Assembly: GCA_016282315.1 (NCBI GenBank)
Contig: JAEEKG010000013.1
Span: forward strand, 1-33,869
Direction of reading: 5' to 3'
Source of the DNA: Clostridiales bacterium
GTDB taxonomy: Bacteria > Bacillota > Clostridia > Oscillospirales > CAG-272
Length of the DNA: 33,869 nucleotides
This document shows positions 25,303-32,770 of this stretch, in pieces. How positions within the stretch are numbered: the stretch's first letter is position 1; each line of letters starts with the position of its first letter. Under the pieces are notes generated by a model. The model was not told the origin of the DNA. It did no database searches and worked only from the letters and a program-made list of their open reading frames with translations. The translations under genes were made by a program, and so were the position numbers.

Positions 25303-25674
25303 ATGGCCGCAACAAAGAGATCAGGAACATCTGTTTCACAGGTGTCCACAGAAAAGACAGTAAGTACAAAAGAAGTAGTAAGTGAAAGCTATTCCAGTGA
25401 AAAAGAAGCGCTCGGAATGGTAGAGACCAGAGGTCTTGTAGCTGCTATTGAAGCAGCAGATGCTATGGTAAAAGCTGCTAACGTCAGACTTATAGGTACA
25501 GAAAAAATAGGAAGCGGACTCGTTTCAGTTATGGTAAGAGGAGATGTTGGTGCTGTTAAGGCAGCAACAGAAGCCGGCGGAGCAAGAGCAGGAAAGCTCG
25601 GTGAAGTAATTGCAGTTCATGTAATTCCTCGTCCTCATTCTGATGTTGAGAAGATTCTTCCCAAATTTAAATAA
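25303..25674 (+). CDS. Microcompartment shell protein BMC-H with N-terminal extension
   Basis: A 123-residue shell protein. Residues ~36-123 are a PduA/PduJ-type BMC domain nearly identical to the two genes that follow ([20 protein letters not shown] and on to [14 protein letters not shown]). It differs by about seven substitutions, such as R for T in AANVRLIG and a PKFK end. Residues 1-35 are an added Ser/Thr/Lys/Glu-rich segment ([19 protein letters not shown]...) without predicted secondary structure. A GGAG site and the in-frame ATG at 25303 support translation of the extension. It may be a flexible tether on one face of the shell; that is inference. Confidence 0.9.
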   Translation: MAATKRSGTSVSQVSTEKTVSTKEVVSESYSSEKEALGMVETRGLVAAIEAADAMVKAANVRLIGTEKIGSGLVSVMVRGDVGAVKAATEAGGARAGKLGEVIAVHVIPRPHSDVEKILPKFK

Positions 25675-25715
25675 GAAAAAGAAAAAAGAAAATATATATT
25701 CAAATGGAGGCAAAT

Positions 25716-25994
25716 ATGACACTTGAAGCTTTAGGAATGGTAGAAACCAGAGGTCTTGTAGCTGCAATCGAAGCTGCAGATGCTATGGTAAAAGCTGCTA
25801 ATGTTACTCTCATCGGAACAGAGAAAATCGGTAGCGGACTCGTATCCGTTATGGTTAGAGGCGATGTTGGTGCAGTAAATGCAGCTACAGAAGCTGGCGG
25901 CAAGGCTGCTGGCAAACTCGGCGAAGTAATTGCAATTCATGTAATTCCTCGTCCTCATTCAGACGTGGAGAAGATTCTTCCCGTACTTAAATAA
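25716..25994 (+). CDS. Microcompartment shell protein BMC-H, PduA/PduJ-like copy 1
   Basis: A 92-residue hexameric facet protein starting [20 protein letters not shown]. It differs from the next gene's product at only two positions (T2 versus A2, and K versus A in [10 protein letters not shown]). It retains the conserved lysine of the BMC edge (DAMVKAANV) and a [16 protein letters not shown] core. GGAGG (25706-25710) fixes the start at the ATG at 25716 rather than the one at 25704, which overlaps it. Major shell components are usually of this type. Confidence 0.93.
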   Translation: MTLEALGMVETRGLVAAIEAADAMVKAANVTLIGTEKIGSGLVSVMVRGDVGAVNAATEAGGKAAGKLGEVIAIHVIPRPHSDVEKILPVLK

Positions 25995-26038
25995 TCGAAA
26001 GAAAAAAAGAAAAAATAAATTAATTTTGGAGGGACATT

Positions 26039-26317
26039 ATGGCACTTGAAGCACTCGGAATGGTAGAAACCAGAGGTCTTGTTGCTGCAATTGAAGCTGC
26101 AGATGCTATGGTAAAAGCAGCTAATGTTACTCTCATCGGTACTGAAAAGATCGGTAGCGGACTCGTATCCGTTATGGTTCGTGGCGATGTTGGTGCAGTA
26201 AATGCAGCTACAGAAGCCGGCGGTGCAGCTGCTGGCAAACTCGGCGAAGTAATTGCAATTCATGTAATTCCTCGTCCTCATTCAGACGTTGAAAAGATTC
26301 TTCCTGTTCTCAAATAA
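26039..26317 (+). CDS. Microcompartment shell protein BMC-H, PduA/PduJ-like copy 2
   Basis: A 92-residue facet protein almost identical to the preceding one. The nucleotide sequences differ mainly at silent sites, so the copies are not brand-new; selection or gene conversion keeps the proteins alike. GGAGGG lies just upstream of the ATG. It is the last of the five BMC-H genes and is followed by a strong mRNA hairpin before the vertex-protein gene. Confidence 0.93.
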   Translation: MALEALGMVETRGLVAAIEAADAMVKAANVTLIGTEKIGSGLVSVMVRGDVGAVNAATEAGGAAAGKLGEVIAIHVIPRPHSDVEKILPVLK

Positions 26318-26342
26318 TAGGAAATCTCGGAAAGTCTCAAAT

Positions 26343-26370
26343 CCGTCTGCCGCTTAATTGCGGCAGACGG
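26343..26370 (+). promoter_or_regulatory. Intercistronic mRNA hairpin without U-tract
   Basis: A perfect 11-bp GC-rich inverted repeat (CCGTCTGCCGC at 26343-26353 with 26360-26370, loop TTAATT) lies between the abundant hexamer genes and the vertex-protein gene. No T-run follows, so it is not a normal terminator. It may act as a processing or stabilising element that lets the shell-hexamer mRNA outlast the downstream part. Confidence 0.6.
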
Positions 26371-26399
26371 GAACAAACCCTTTACGAAAGGATAATATT

Positions 26400-26678
26400 A
26401 TGATAGTCGGAAAAGTTATTTGCAGCATAGTTTCGACACGGAAAAATCAGAATCTTGTGGGACACAAGTTGATGGTTGTTGAACCATTGAAAGATATGGG
26501 CAATCCGGAAAACAAAATTGTTGCAATAGACAACATAGGTGCCGGAATAGGCGAACTTGTCTTAGTTGCTACCGGCAGCGCAGCGAGAATAGGCTGCAAT
26601 TTAGAAACATCACCTATTGATGCCGCAATCGTCGGTATAGTAGATGAAGGAATAGGAATATCAGGATTAAATAAATGA
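26400..26678 (+). CDS. Microcompartment vertex protein BMC-P (EutN/CcmL family)
   Basis: A 92-residue pentameric vertex protein: MIVGKVICSIVSTRKNQNLVGHKLMVV start, VAIDNIGAGIGELVLVATGSAAR centre, DAAIVGIVDEG end. These are the EutN/CcmL hallmarks. It is the only BMC-P in the operon and would close the twelve shell corners. I choose the ATG at 26400 because AAAGGA is 7 nt upstream; the frame extends further back only through the hairpin. It overlaps the next gene by ATGA. Confidence 0.93.
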   Translation: MIVGKVICSIVSTRKNQNLVGHKLMVVEPLKDMGNPENKIVAIDNIGAGIGELVLVATGSAARIGCNLETSPIDAAIVGIVDEGIGISGLNK

Positions 26679-28000
26679 ATTACGAAGAGCTCACTGCAAT
26701 AATGCGTGATGCCGGAATCGTAGGAGCAGGTGGAGCCGGTTTTCCATCTTACGCAAAACTGGACAAGCGTGCCGATACGATAATACTTAACTGCGCGGAG
26801 TGTGAGCCGCTGTTGAGGCTGCACAGACAGCTTCTAGAAAGAAAAGCTTACGAAATACTCCAAGCACTCAATTTAATAGCGAAAACAGTCGGTGCAAAGC
26901 AGGTTATCATAGGTCTTAAAGCAGTATACAAAAAAACCATTGCGGCCTTGGAACCACTTATGTCATCGTTTGATAATATGAGAATTTGCCCTTTCAGGGA
27001 AGTTTATCCAGCGGGTGATGAAGTTATTCTGATTTACGAAGCTACTGGCAGAATTGTTCAGCCGGGTGCGCTTCCGATAACAGTAGGAGTCAACGTATTC
27101 AACGTGGAGACTGTATACAACCTGTATAGAGCAATCAATGGAAAACCGGTTACACGTAAATACGTGACAGTAACCGGCGAAGTTAAAACCCCTGGAACAT
27201 ATTATGCCCCAATTGGTATGACAATCGGTGAATTGGTGGCATTGTCCGGAGGTGAGACGACAGACAGACCGGCTTACTTGCTTGGCGGACCAATGATGGG
27301 AAATCTTGGTACCAAGAGTGATGTTGTCACCAAGACAACAAATGCAGTTATTGTATTGCCGGAAGATCATTACGTTGTACAAAGAAAACAAACAAAAGTA
27401 TCAATTGACTTGAAGAGAGCAATGGCTTCTTGCAGTCAGTGCAGATACTGTACGGATATGTGTCCAAGACACCTTCTCGGACATCCGATTGATCCAGCAG
27501 AATTTATGAAAGTGGCATCTAACCACGATTGGCATAACATACTCCCATACCTGAACTCAGCATTTTGTTCAAGTTGCGGTTTGTGTGAGATGTATTCATG
27601 TCATCAGGGATTATCTCCAAGAAACCTTCTCGCAGTTGTAAAGAAGGGTCTGAGAGCTGAGGGAGTAAAGCCACCTGTTATTACAGAGCCCGTCAAAATA
27701 GTCAAGGACAGAGCATTGAAACAGGTTCCACTTTCTAGGCTGCGCAAGAGAATGGATCTTGAAAAATACAACAACTCAGCACCGATTTCAGACAATGAAA
27801 TAAAGACCAAGAGGGTCAAAGTGATGCTGAATCAACACATTGGTGTTCCTGCCGTTGTTGATGTTAAAGTTGGACAGGAAGTTAAAGAATACCAGATTCT
27901 GGCAAAGGCTGCTGAAGGAAAACTCAGCGTAAACATTCATTCACCGATCAACGGTCGAGTGAGTGAAATAACAGAGAAATTTATCATTGTTGAAGAATAG
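26675..28000 (+). CDS. pduS: PduS-like flavo-iron-sulfur protein (RnfC-related)
   Basis: A 441-residue electron-transfer protein. It has an N-terminal glycine-rich FMN/NAD-binding region (GIVGAGGAGFPSYAK), a SLBB-type segment (TVTGEVKTPGTYYAPIG), two Fe-S motifs and a C-terminal barrel-sandwich region. The Fe-S motifs are C253-x2-C256-x2-C259-x3-C263-P and C298-x2-C301-x2-C304-x4-C309. In Pdu systems PduS is a cobalamin reductase. In this B12-independent setting it more likely moves electrons across the shell, perhaps via the iron-sulfur trimer encoded next, or recycles cofactor. It overlaps the vertex gene by ATGA and has no strong ribosome site of its own, so translation is coupled. Confidence 0.9.
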   Translation: MNYEELTAIMRDAGIVGAGGAGFPSYAKLDKRADTIILNCAECEPLLRLHRQLLERKAYEILQALNLIAKTVGAKQVIIGLKAVYKKTIAALEPLMSSFDNMRICPFREVYPAGDEVILIYEATGRIVQPGALPITVGVNVFNVETVYNLYRAINGKPVTRKYVTVTGEVKTPGTYYAPIGMTIGELVALSGGETTDRPAYLLGGPMMGNLGTKSDVVTKTTNAVIVLPEDHYVVQRKQTKVSIDLKRAMASCSQCRYCTDMCPRHLLGHPIDPAEFMKVASNHDWHNILPYLNSAFCSSCGLCEMYSCHQGLSPRNLLAVVKKGLRAEGVKPPVITEPVKIVKDRALKQVPLSRLRKRMDLEKYNNSAPISDNEIKTKRVKVMLNQHIGVPAVVDVKVGQEVKEYQILAKAAEGKLSVNIHSPINGRVSEITEKFIIVEE

Positions 28001-28011
28001 GAGGTTATACC

Positions 28012-28560
28012 ATGGCAAAAGCAATAGGTCTTGTTGAATATAAAACGGTGTCATCCGGTATGACCGCCGCAGATATTATGGTAAAGACATCTGAAGTGGA
28101 TATTATACAAGCTGAAACAGTATGTCCGGGTAAATATTTTGTATTGGTTGAAGGAGAATTGTCTGCAGTAAAAGCATCAGTAGAAGCTGCTACAACTCAA
28201 CTCCCTGAACAACTGATTGATAGTTTTATACTGGGCAATCCTCATGACTCTATTTTCGGAGCTATCTGGGGAACCACTATAATTGAAAATCCCAAGTCAT
28301 TGGGAATACTCGAAACATACTCAGTTGCAGCTGCAATTGTTGCTGCAGATAATGCAGCAAAGACAGCTAACATTCAACTCGTTGAAATACGACTTGCAAG
28401 AGGTATGTGTGGAAAATCTTACATACTTATTACAGGTGAAGTATCAGCTGTTTCTGCATCCATAGAAAAAGCCAAAGCGGAAGCGGGAAAAGACGGCATG
28501 TTCCTCGACAGTTCAGTCATCGCCGGTCCTGATCCCAAGGTATGGAATAAAGTTCTGTAA
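28012..28560 (+). CDS. pduT: PduT-like trimeric shell protein (BMC-T) with pore iron-sulfur cysteine
   Basis: A 182-residue tandem-BMC protein (domains ~2-90 and ~98-180). C38 in the motif V-C38-P-G-K-Y sits where PduT places its cysteine so that three subunits hold one [4Fe-4S] cluster at the central pore. The second domain has RGMCGKSYI. It follows the PduS-like gene by 11 nt with GGAGG, and the two probably form an electron conduit through the shell. It is the only BMC-T in the operon; no PduB-type trimer is present. Confidence 0.93.
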   Translation: MAKAIGLVEYKTVSSGMTAADIMVKTSEVDIIQAETVCPGKYFVLVEGELSAVKASVEAATTQLPEQLIDSFILGNPHDSIFGAIWGTTIIENPKSLGILETYSVAAAIVAADNAAKTANIQLVEIRLARGMCGKSYILITGEVSAVSASIEKAKAEAGKDGMFLDSSVIAGPDPKVWNKVL

Positions 28561-28598
28561 AAAAAGACATAAAAAATCTAAAGAAGGGAGGAGTACTC

Positions 28599-29357
28599 AT
28601 GTTAGCAATTGAACGACGCAATGCAATGCTCAATGCTCTGAGCATAGAGGGCAAAGTTGTTGTTTCCGAATTGGCAAAGCAATTTGGTGTTACCGAAGAG
28701 ACAATCAGACGTGATATTGAAAAGCTTGAAAAAGAGGGAAAAGCAAAAAAGACATATGGCGGAGCAGTATCTAATGTAGCACCGAGTATTGACCTTCCAT
28801 ACAATGTCCGCAAGAAAGAAAATACAGATTTAAAACAAATAATTGCAGAGAATGTTGCTGCTATGATTAAAGATGGTGATCACATAATGCTTGATGCATC
28901 TTCTACAGCAATATTCGTAACAAGAAAAATAAAACATAAAAAGAACATTACTGTTATCACCAACTCAGTAGAAATACTGATTGAATTGGCAGATAAATCA
29001 GGTTGGACAATCCTTTCAACCGGCGGCGCTTTGAAAGAAGGAGCATTTGCACTCGGAGGCGCAACCGCAGAGAAGATGATCAGATGCCACCACGTGGATA
29101 TGGCGATTTGTTCAGCTAAAGGAATAGATGAGAAGATGGGAATTACCGATTCAAACGAAAAAGATTCTGAAATGAAACAGGCTATCTACTCATCCGCTGA
29201 TAAAAAAGTGCTTGTGTTAGACAGCACAAAATTTAACAGAAAATCTTTTGTAAAAGTTTGTGACATTAAAGATGTTGACATAATCGTAACCGACAGCGAG
29301 CCGGACGAGAAATGGCGCAATTTAATTGAACAAAACGGCGTGAAATTAGTCTATTAA
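28599..29357 (+). CDS. DeoR-family transcriptional regulator
   Basis: A 252-residue regulator. Residues ~3-58 are the DeoR winged helix (RRNAMLNALSIEGKVVVSEL, then FGVTEETIRRDIEKLEKEGKAKKTYGGA). Residues ~75-235 are the DeoRC sugar-phosphate sensor domain (IMLDASSTA, ITNSVEI, LSTGGALKEGAFALGG). Family members usually repress sugar-catabolic operons and release DNA on binding a phosphorylated sugar intermediate. Its place inside the microcompartment operon, and the half-site array before the operon promoter, suggest autoregulation; fuculose- or rhamnulose-1-phosphate or a product would be candidate effectors. GGGAGGAG precedes the ATG. Confidence 0.92.
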   Translation: MLAIERRNAMLNALSIEGKVVVSELAKQFGVTEETIRRDIEKLEKEGKAKKTYGGAVSNVAPSIDLPYNVRKKENTDLKQIIAENVAAMIKDGDHIMLDASSTAIFVTRKIKHKKNITVITNSVEILIELADKSGWTILSTGGALKEGAFALGGATAEKMIRCHHVDMAICSAKGIDEKMGITDSNEKDSEMKQAIYSSADKKVLVLDSTKFNRKSFVKVCDIKDVDIIVTDSEPDEKWRNLIEQNGVKLVY

Positions 29358-29369
29358 TAGGAGAGAAGA

Positions 29370-30566
29370 ATGAAGATATTAGTTATAAATGCAGGTTCAT
29401 CATCACTCAAGTATCAGCTGTTTGACATGGAAAAAGGCGAAGTAATGTCAAAGGGCGGCTGTGAGAGAATCGGAGCAGGTGGATCTATAACACACAAAGT
29501 TCCTGGTCAAGACAATTATTCAATGGATGTTGATCTGCCAACTCACGATGAAGCATTGCAACTTGTTTTCTCGTTACTGACTGACAAAGTTCATGGTGTT
29601 ATTTCAAATGTAGATGAAATATCTGCAGTAGGACACAGAGTGGCACATGGCGGAGAAAAATATACAAAGTCATCAAGAGTAAATAAAGATCTTATCGATT
29701 ACCTGGAGACTATAGTTCCAATTAATCCTCTGCACGGACCACCGGCAATTTTGGGCATGAGAGCATGTCTGAGACTGTTGCCAAATGTTCCGCAAGTCGC
29801 AGTATTTGATACTTCATTCTATTCCGAAATAGAGGACTTCAGATATATATATGCTTTGCCATATGAGTACTATACCGAAGATAAAATCAGAAGGTATGGC
29901 TTCCATGGAACTTCGCACAGATATGTATCACAAAAGACAGCAGAAGTCCTTGGCAAGGATCCTAAAGACCTCAAGATGATTACATGTCACTTGGGAAATG
30001 GTTCCTCAATCACAGCAGTGGATGGCGGAAAAGCAATTGATACTTCAATGGGTTTTACTCCACAGGAAGGAATTGCAATGGGAACAAGATCAGGCAGCAT
30101 AGATCCCACTATCATCCCATATGTAATGAAAAAGAAAAACTTGTCTCCTGATGAGATGGCAGACATATTAAACAAGAAATCAGGCTTGCTCGGAATATCC
30201 GGTTTATCCAATGATTTCAGAAACTGTCTTGCTGCAGCTAAAGAAGGAAACAAAAGAGCAGAATTGGCACTTAAGATTCTGGCTAACGGCATAAAAAAAC
30301 ACATAGGTGCATATGCAGCTGAGATGAACGGTCTTGATGTACTTGTGTTCACAGCCGGAATTGGTGAGAATCAAAGTGAAATCCGCAGAATGGTTTGTGA
30401 AAACATGGAATGGTTGGGAATTGAAATCGACAATGACAGAAACGACAATTTCCAAAGAGGCGTTCCATTTGATATAACGAAAAAGGGAGCAAAAGTTAAA
30501 GTCATGATTGTTCCTACAGACGAAGAGTACATGATCGCACTTGATACTCAGAAATTGGTTAAATAA
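29370..30566 (+). CDS. ackA: Acetate/propionate kinase
   Basis: A 398-residue ASKHA-fold kinase of full family length, making ATP from acetyl- or propionyl-phosphate. Signatures seen: N-terminal VINAGSSSLKYQLFD, VGHRVAHGGEKY, RYGFHGTSHRYV (catalytic His), MGFTPQEGIAMGTRSGSIDP, and FTAGIGENQSEIRR near the C-terminus. In this operon it is the functional equivalent of PduW, finishing the oxidative branch to propionate. It lacks an encapsulation tag, which fits a cytosolic location. GGAGAG is upstream of the ATG, 12 nt after the regulator stop. If no other ackA exists in the genome it would also serve central fermentation. Confidence 0.95.
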   Translation: MKILVINAGSSSLKYQLFDMEKGEVMSKGGCERIGAGGSITHKVPGQDNYSMDVDLPTHDEALQLVFSLLTDKVHGVISNVDEISAVGHRVAHGGEKYTKSSRVNKDLIDYLETIVPINPLHGPPAILGMRACLRLLPNVPQVAVFDTSFYSEIEDFRYIYALPYEYYTEDKIRRYGFHGTSHRYVSQKTAEVLGKDPKDLKMITCHLGNGSSITAVDGGKAIDTSMGFTPQEGIAMGTRSGSIDPTIIPYVMKKKNLSPDEMADILNKKSGLLGISGLSNDFRNCLAAAKEGNKRAELALKILANGIKKHIGAYAAEMNGLDVLVFTAGIGENQSEIRRMVCENMEWLGIEIDNDRNDNFQRGVPFDITKKGAKVKVMIVPTDEEYMIALDTQKLVK

Positions 30567-30586
30567 GGGATAGGTTGAGGTGTATT

Positions 30587-32035
30587 ATGGCACAAATTAC
30601 TGAAAATGAAATTAAAGAGATAGTTTCTAAAGTCATAGGAGAGTTGAAATCAAGCACACCTGTTGACAAAAAATGGGATTCTACTCAGTACAATGGAAGA
30701 AAGTTCATAGGCATTTTCGACGATATGAATGAAGCCATTGAATCCGCTAACAGAAGCTATAAGATTATTCGCGCTATGAGCGTAGAAAACAGAGAAAAAA
30801 TAATTACGGCTATAAGACAATTGACTCGTGAAGAAGCTGCTATTATGGGTGAACTCGGTGTTGCTGAAACAGGAATGGGAAATCCTGAACACAAGAGATT
30901 AAAACATATTCTTGTCGCAGACAAAACACCAGGTACAGAAGACATTACACCAACTGCTAAAACAGGAGATAATGGTCTGACTTTAATAGAAATGGCTCCT
31001 TTCGGTGTTGTCGGAGCAATTACTCCAAGCACCAACCCAAGTGAAACCGTTATTTGTAACTCAATGGGCATGCTTGCAGCAGGAAACGCAGTTGTTTTCA
31101 ATCCACATCCCAATGCAATAGCAACATCTAACTATGCAGTTGACTTGGTAAACAGAGCCAGCAAAATGGCAGGCGGTCCTGAAATTCTTGTTTGCTCAAT
31201 GAAGATGCCGACAATGGAATCTGCAGCAATTATGGAATCACATCCGCTCATCAAACTTCTTGTTTGTACCGGTGGTCCCGGTGTTGTTAAGGCAGTTCTT
31301 TCATCCGGAAAGAAAGCAATTGGTGCAGGCGCGGGCAACCCTCCTGTTATAGTTGATGATACTGCAGATGTTCCGAAAGCAGCTAAAGATATCATTGATG
31401 GTTGTACATTTGATAACAACTTGCCTTGCATAGCTGAAAAAGAAGTATTTGTATTTGATAATGTTGCAGATCAACTCATTGAAGGAATGAAGAGAGCAGG
31501 CTCATATCAGATTACAAAGGAACAAGCAGACCAGTTGGCTAAGATAGTTCTTGTTGAAAAGACAAACAAGGCAGGAAAGACAGTTAAAACTGTAAGCCGT
31601 GAGTGCGTTGGAAGATCAGCTCCTGTTCTTTTGTCAAAGATTGGCATAACCGTCGGAAGTGATATCAGATGTATTATTGCTGAAGTTGATTTCAATCATG
31701 ACTTTGTTCAGAATGAATTGATGATGCCTATTTTGGGAATCGTAAGAGTAAAAGATATAGATGAAGCTATTGATTTAGCTTGTAAAGCGGAAGGCGGAAG
31801 AAGACACTCTGCACACATGCATTCAAAGAATATTGACAATTTGTCAAGATTTGCCAGAGCTGTTGAAACAACAATATTCGTTAAAAATGCTCCTTCATAT
31901 GCAGGAATAGGTTTTGGTGGAGAAGGACATACAACATTTACTATTGCAGGACCTACAGGAGAAGGAATCACATCAGCACGTTCTTTCACAAGACAGCGCA
32001 GATGTGTTATGGCAGATAGTTTCAGAATTATTTGA
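30587..32035 (+). CDS. pduP: CoA-acylating propionaldehyde dehydrogenase (PduP-like) with N-terminal encapsulation helix
   Basis: A 482-residue acylating aldehyde dehydrogenase that turns propanal, CoA and NAD+ into propionyl-CoA. The catalytic Cys281 is in NNLPC281IAEKEVFVFD. Nucleotide-binding segments include GAITPSTNPSET and IGAGAGNPPVIVD, and the end has GIGFGGEGHTTFTIAGPTGEG. Residues 1-22 (MAQITENEIKEIVSKVIGEL) form an amphipathic encapsulation helix followed by a linker. I choose the ATG at 30587 because GAGG lies 6 nt upstream; an earlier TTG in frame would add four residues. The product passes to PduL, encoded next. Confidence 0.93.
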   Translation: MAQITENEIKEIVSKVIGELKSSTPVDKKWDSTQYNGRKFIGIFDDMNEAIESANRSYKIIRAMSVENREKIITAIRQLTREEAAIMGELGVAETGMGNPEHKRLKHILVADKTPGTEDITPTAKTGDNGLTLIEMAPFGVVGAITPSTNPSETVICNSMGMLAAGNAVVFNPHPNAIATSNYAVDLVNRASKMAGGPEILVCSMKMPTMESAAIMESHPLIKLLVCTGGPGVVKAVLSSGKKAIGAGAGNPPVIVDDTADVPKAAKDIIDGCTFDNNLPCIAEKEVFVFDNVADQLIEGMKRAGSYQITKEQADQLAKIVLVEKTNKAGKTVKTVSRECVGRSAPVLLSKIGITVGSDIRCIIAEVDFNHDFVQNELMMPILGIVRVKDIDEAIDLACKAEGGRRHSAHMHSKNIDNLSRFARAVETTIFVKNAPSYAGIGFGGEGHTTFTIAGPTGEGITSARSFTRQRRCVMADSFRII

Positions 32036-32047
32036 TTGGAGAGACAT

Positions 32048-32710
32048 ATGAACGTTGATGAAAAATATATTTCGGAAATCGTAGAAAAAGTTGTCAGAGA
32101 ATGTGTTTCCGGAAATAAGGATGTTGCCCTTGATGGCGATATACCCGTAGGCGTATCAAATAGACATATACATCTAACCCAAGAACATGTTGAAGTGTTG
32201 TTCGGAAAGGGTTATCAGCTAACTCCTTTAAAAGATCTTTCCCAACCGGGTCAATATGCTTGTAAAGAGCAGCTGACACTTATAGGGCCTTCTTTGAGAG
32301 CAATTGAAGGTGTCAGAGTATTGGGACCCGTGCGCAAGCAGTCACAAGTGGAGATATCCAAAACAGATTCTTTTACACTTAAAGTAAAGCCTCCTGTAAG
32401 AGAATCTGGTGACCTTGCCGGTTCTGCTCCGATTACAATCATAGGACCAAAAGGTTTAGTTCAACTCAGCGAAGGTTGTATCTTGGCAAACAGACACATC
32501 CACATGAGTCCATCTGATGGTGAAAGATACGGCGTTAAAGACGGAGACTATGTTTCTGTTGAAACCGTTGGCGATGGAAAAAGAACAAAACTGTATGATG
32601 TACAAATCAGAGTGAGTGATAAGTTTATTCTTGAAATGCACTTGGATACTGATGATGCCAATGCATGCGGAATCGGAAATGGTTCAAAGGTTAAACTTGT
32701 AAAAGATTGA
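32048..32710 (+). CDS. pduL: PduL phosphotransacylase with N-terminal encapsulation helix
   Basis: A 220-residue zinc phosphotransacylase that converts propionyl-CoA and phosphate to propionyl-phosphate and free CoA inside the shell. Zinc-binding His pairs lie in SNRH40IH42LT and NRH150IH152MS at the starts of two related beta-barrel domains. Residues 1-20 (MNVDEKYISEIVEKVVRECV) form the encapsulation helix seen in microcompartment PduL but absent from cytosolic relatives. I choose the ATG at 32048 over a TTG four codons earlier because TTGGAGAG overlaps the latter. It is the last gene of the operon and is followed by a terminator. Confidence 0.95.
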   Translation: MNVDEKYISEIVEKVVRECVSGNKDVALDGDIPVGVSNRHIHLTQEHVEVLFGKGYQLTPLKDLSQPGQYACKEQLTLIGPSLRAIEGVRVLGPVRKQSQVEISKTDSFTLKVKPPVRESGDLAGSAPITIIGPKGLVQLSEGCILANRHIHMSPSDGERYGVKDGDYVSVETVGDGKRTKLYDVQIRVSDKFILEMHLDTDDANACGIGNGSKVKLVKD

Positions 32711-32722
32711 AAACAAAAAAAC

Positions 32723-32751
32723 AAAACCACAATTTCATAGTTGTGGTTTTT
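32723..32751 (+). terminator. Terminator of the microcompartment operon
   Basis: A 10-bp stem (32723-32732 with 32741-32750, loop TTTCATAG) ends in a run of five T. It lies 12 nt after the pduL stop and is the only hairpin with a T-tract I found in or after the operon. Confidence 0.8.
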
Positions 32752-32770
32752 GAAATAATTGGGGGATTTT

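Noticed and set aside
25525..26281. Long antisense open frames across the BMC-H genes
   Set aside because: They recur at the same offset in each near-identical copy, have no ribosome sites and mirror codon bias of the shell genes, so they are shadows.
26343..26370. Intrinsic terminator splitting the operon
   Set aside because: The stem is followed by GAACAAACC without a T-run, and the downstream genes have no promoter I can find.
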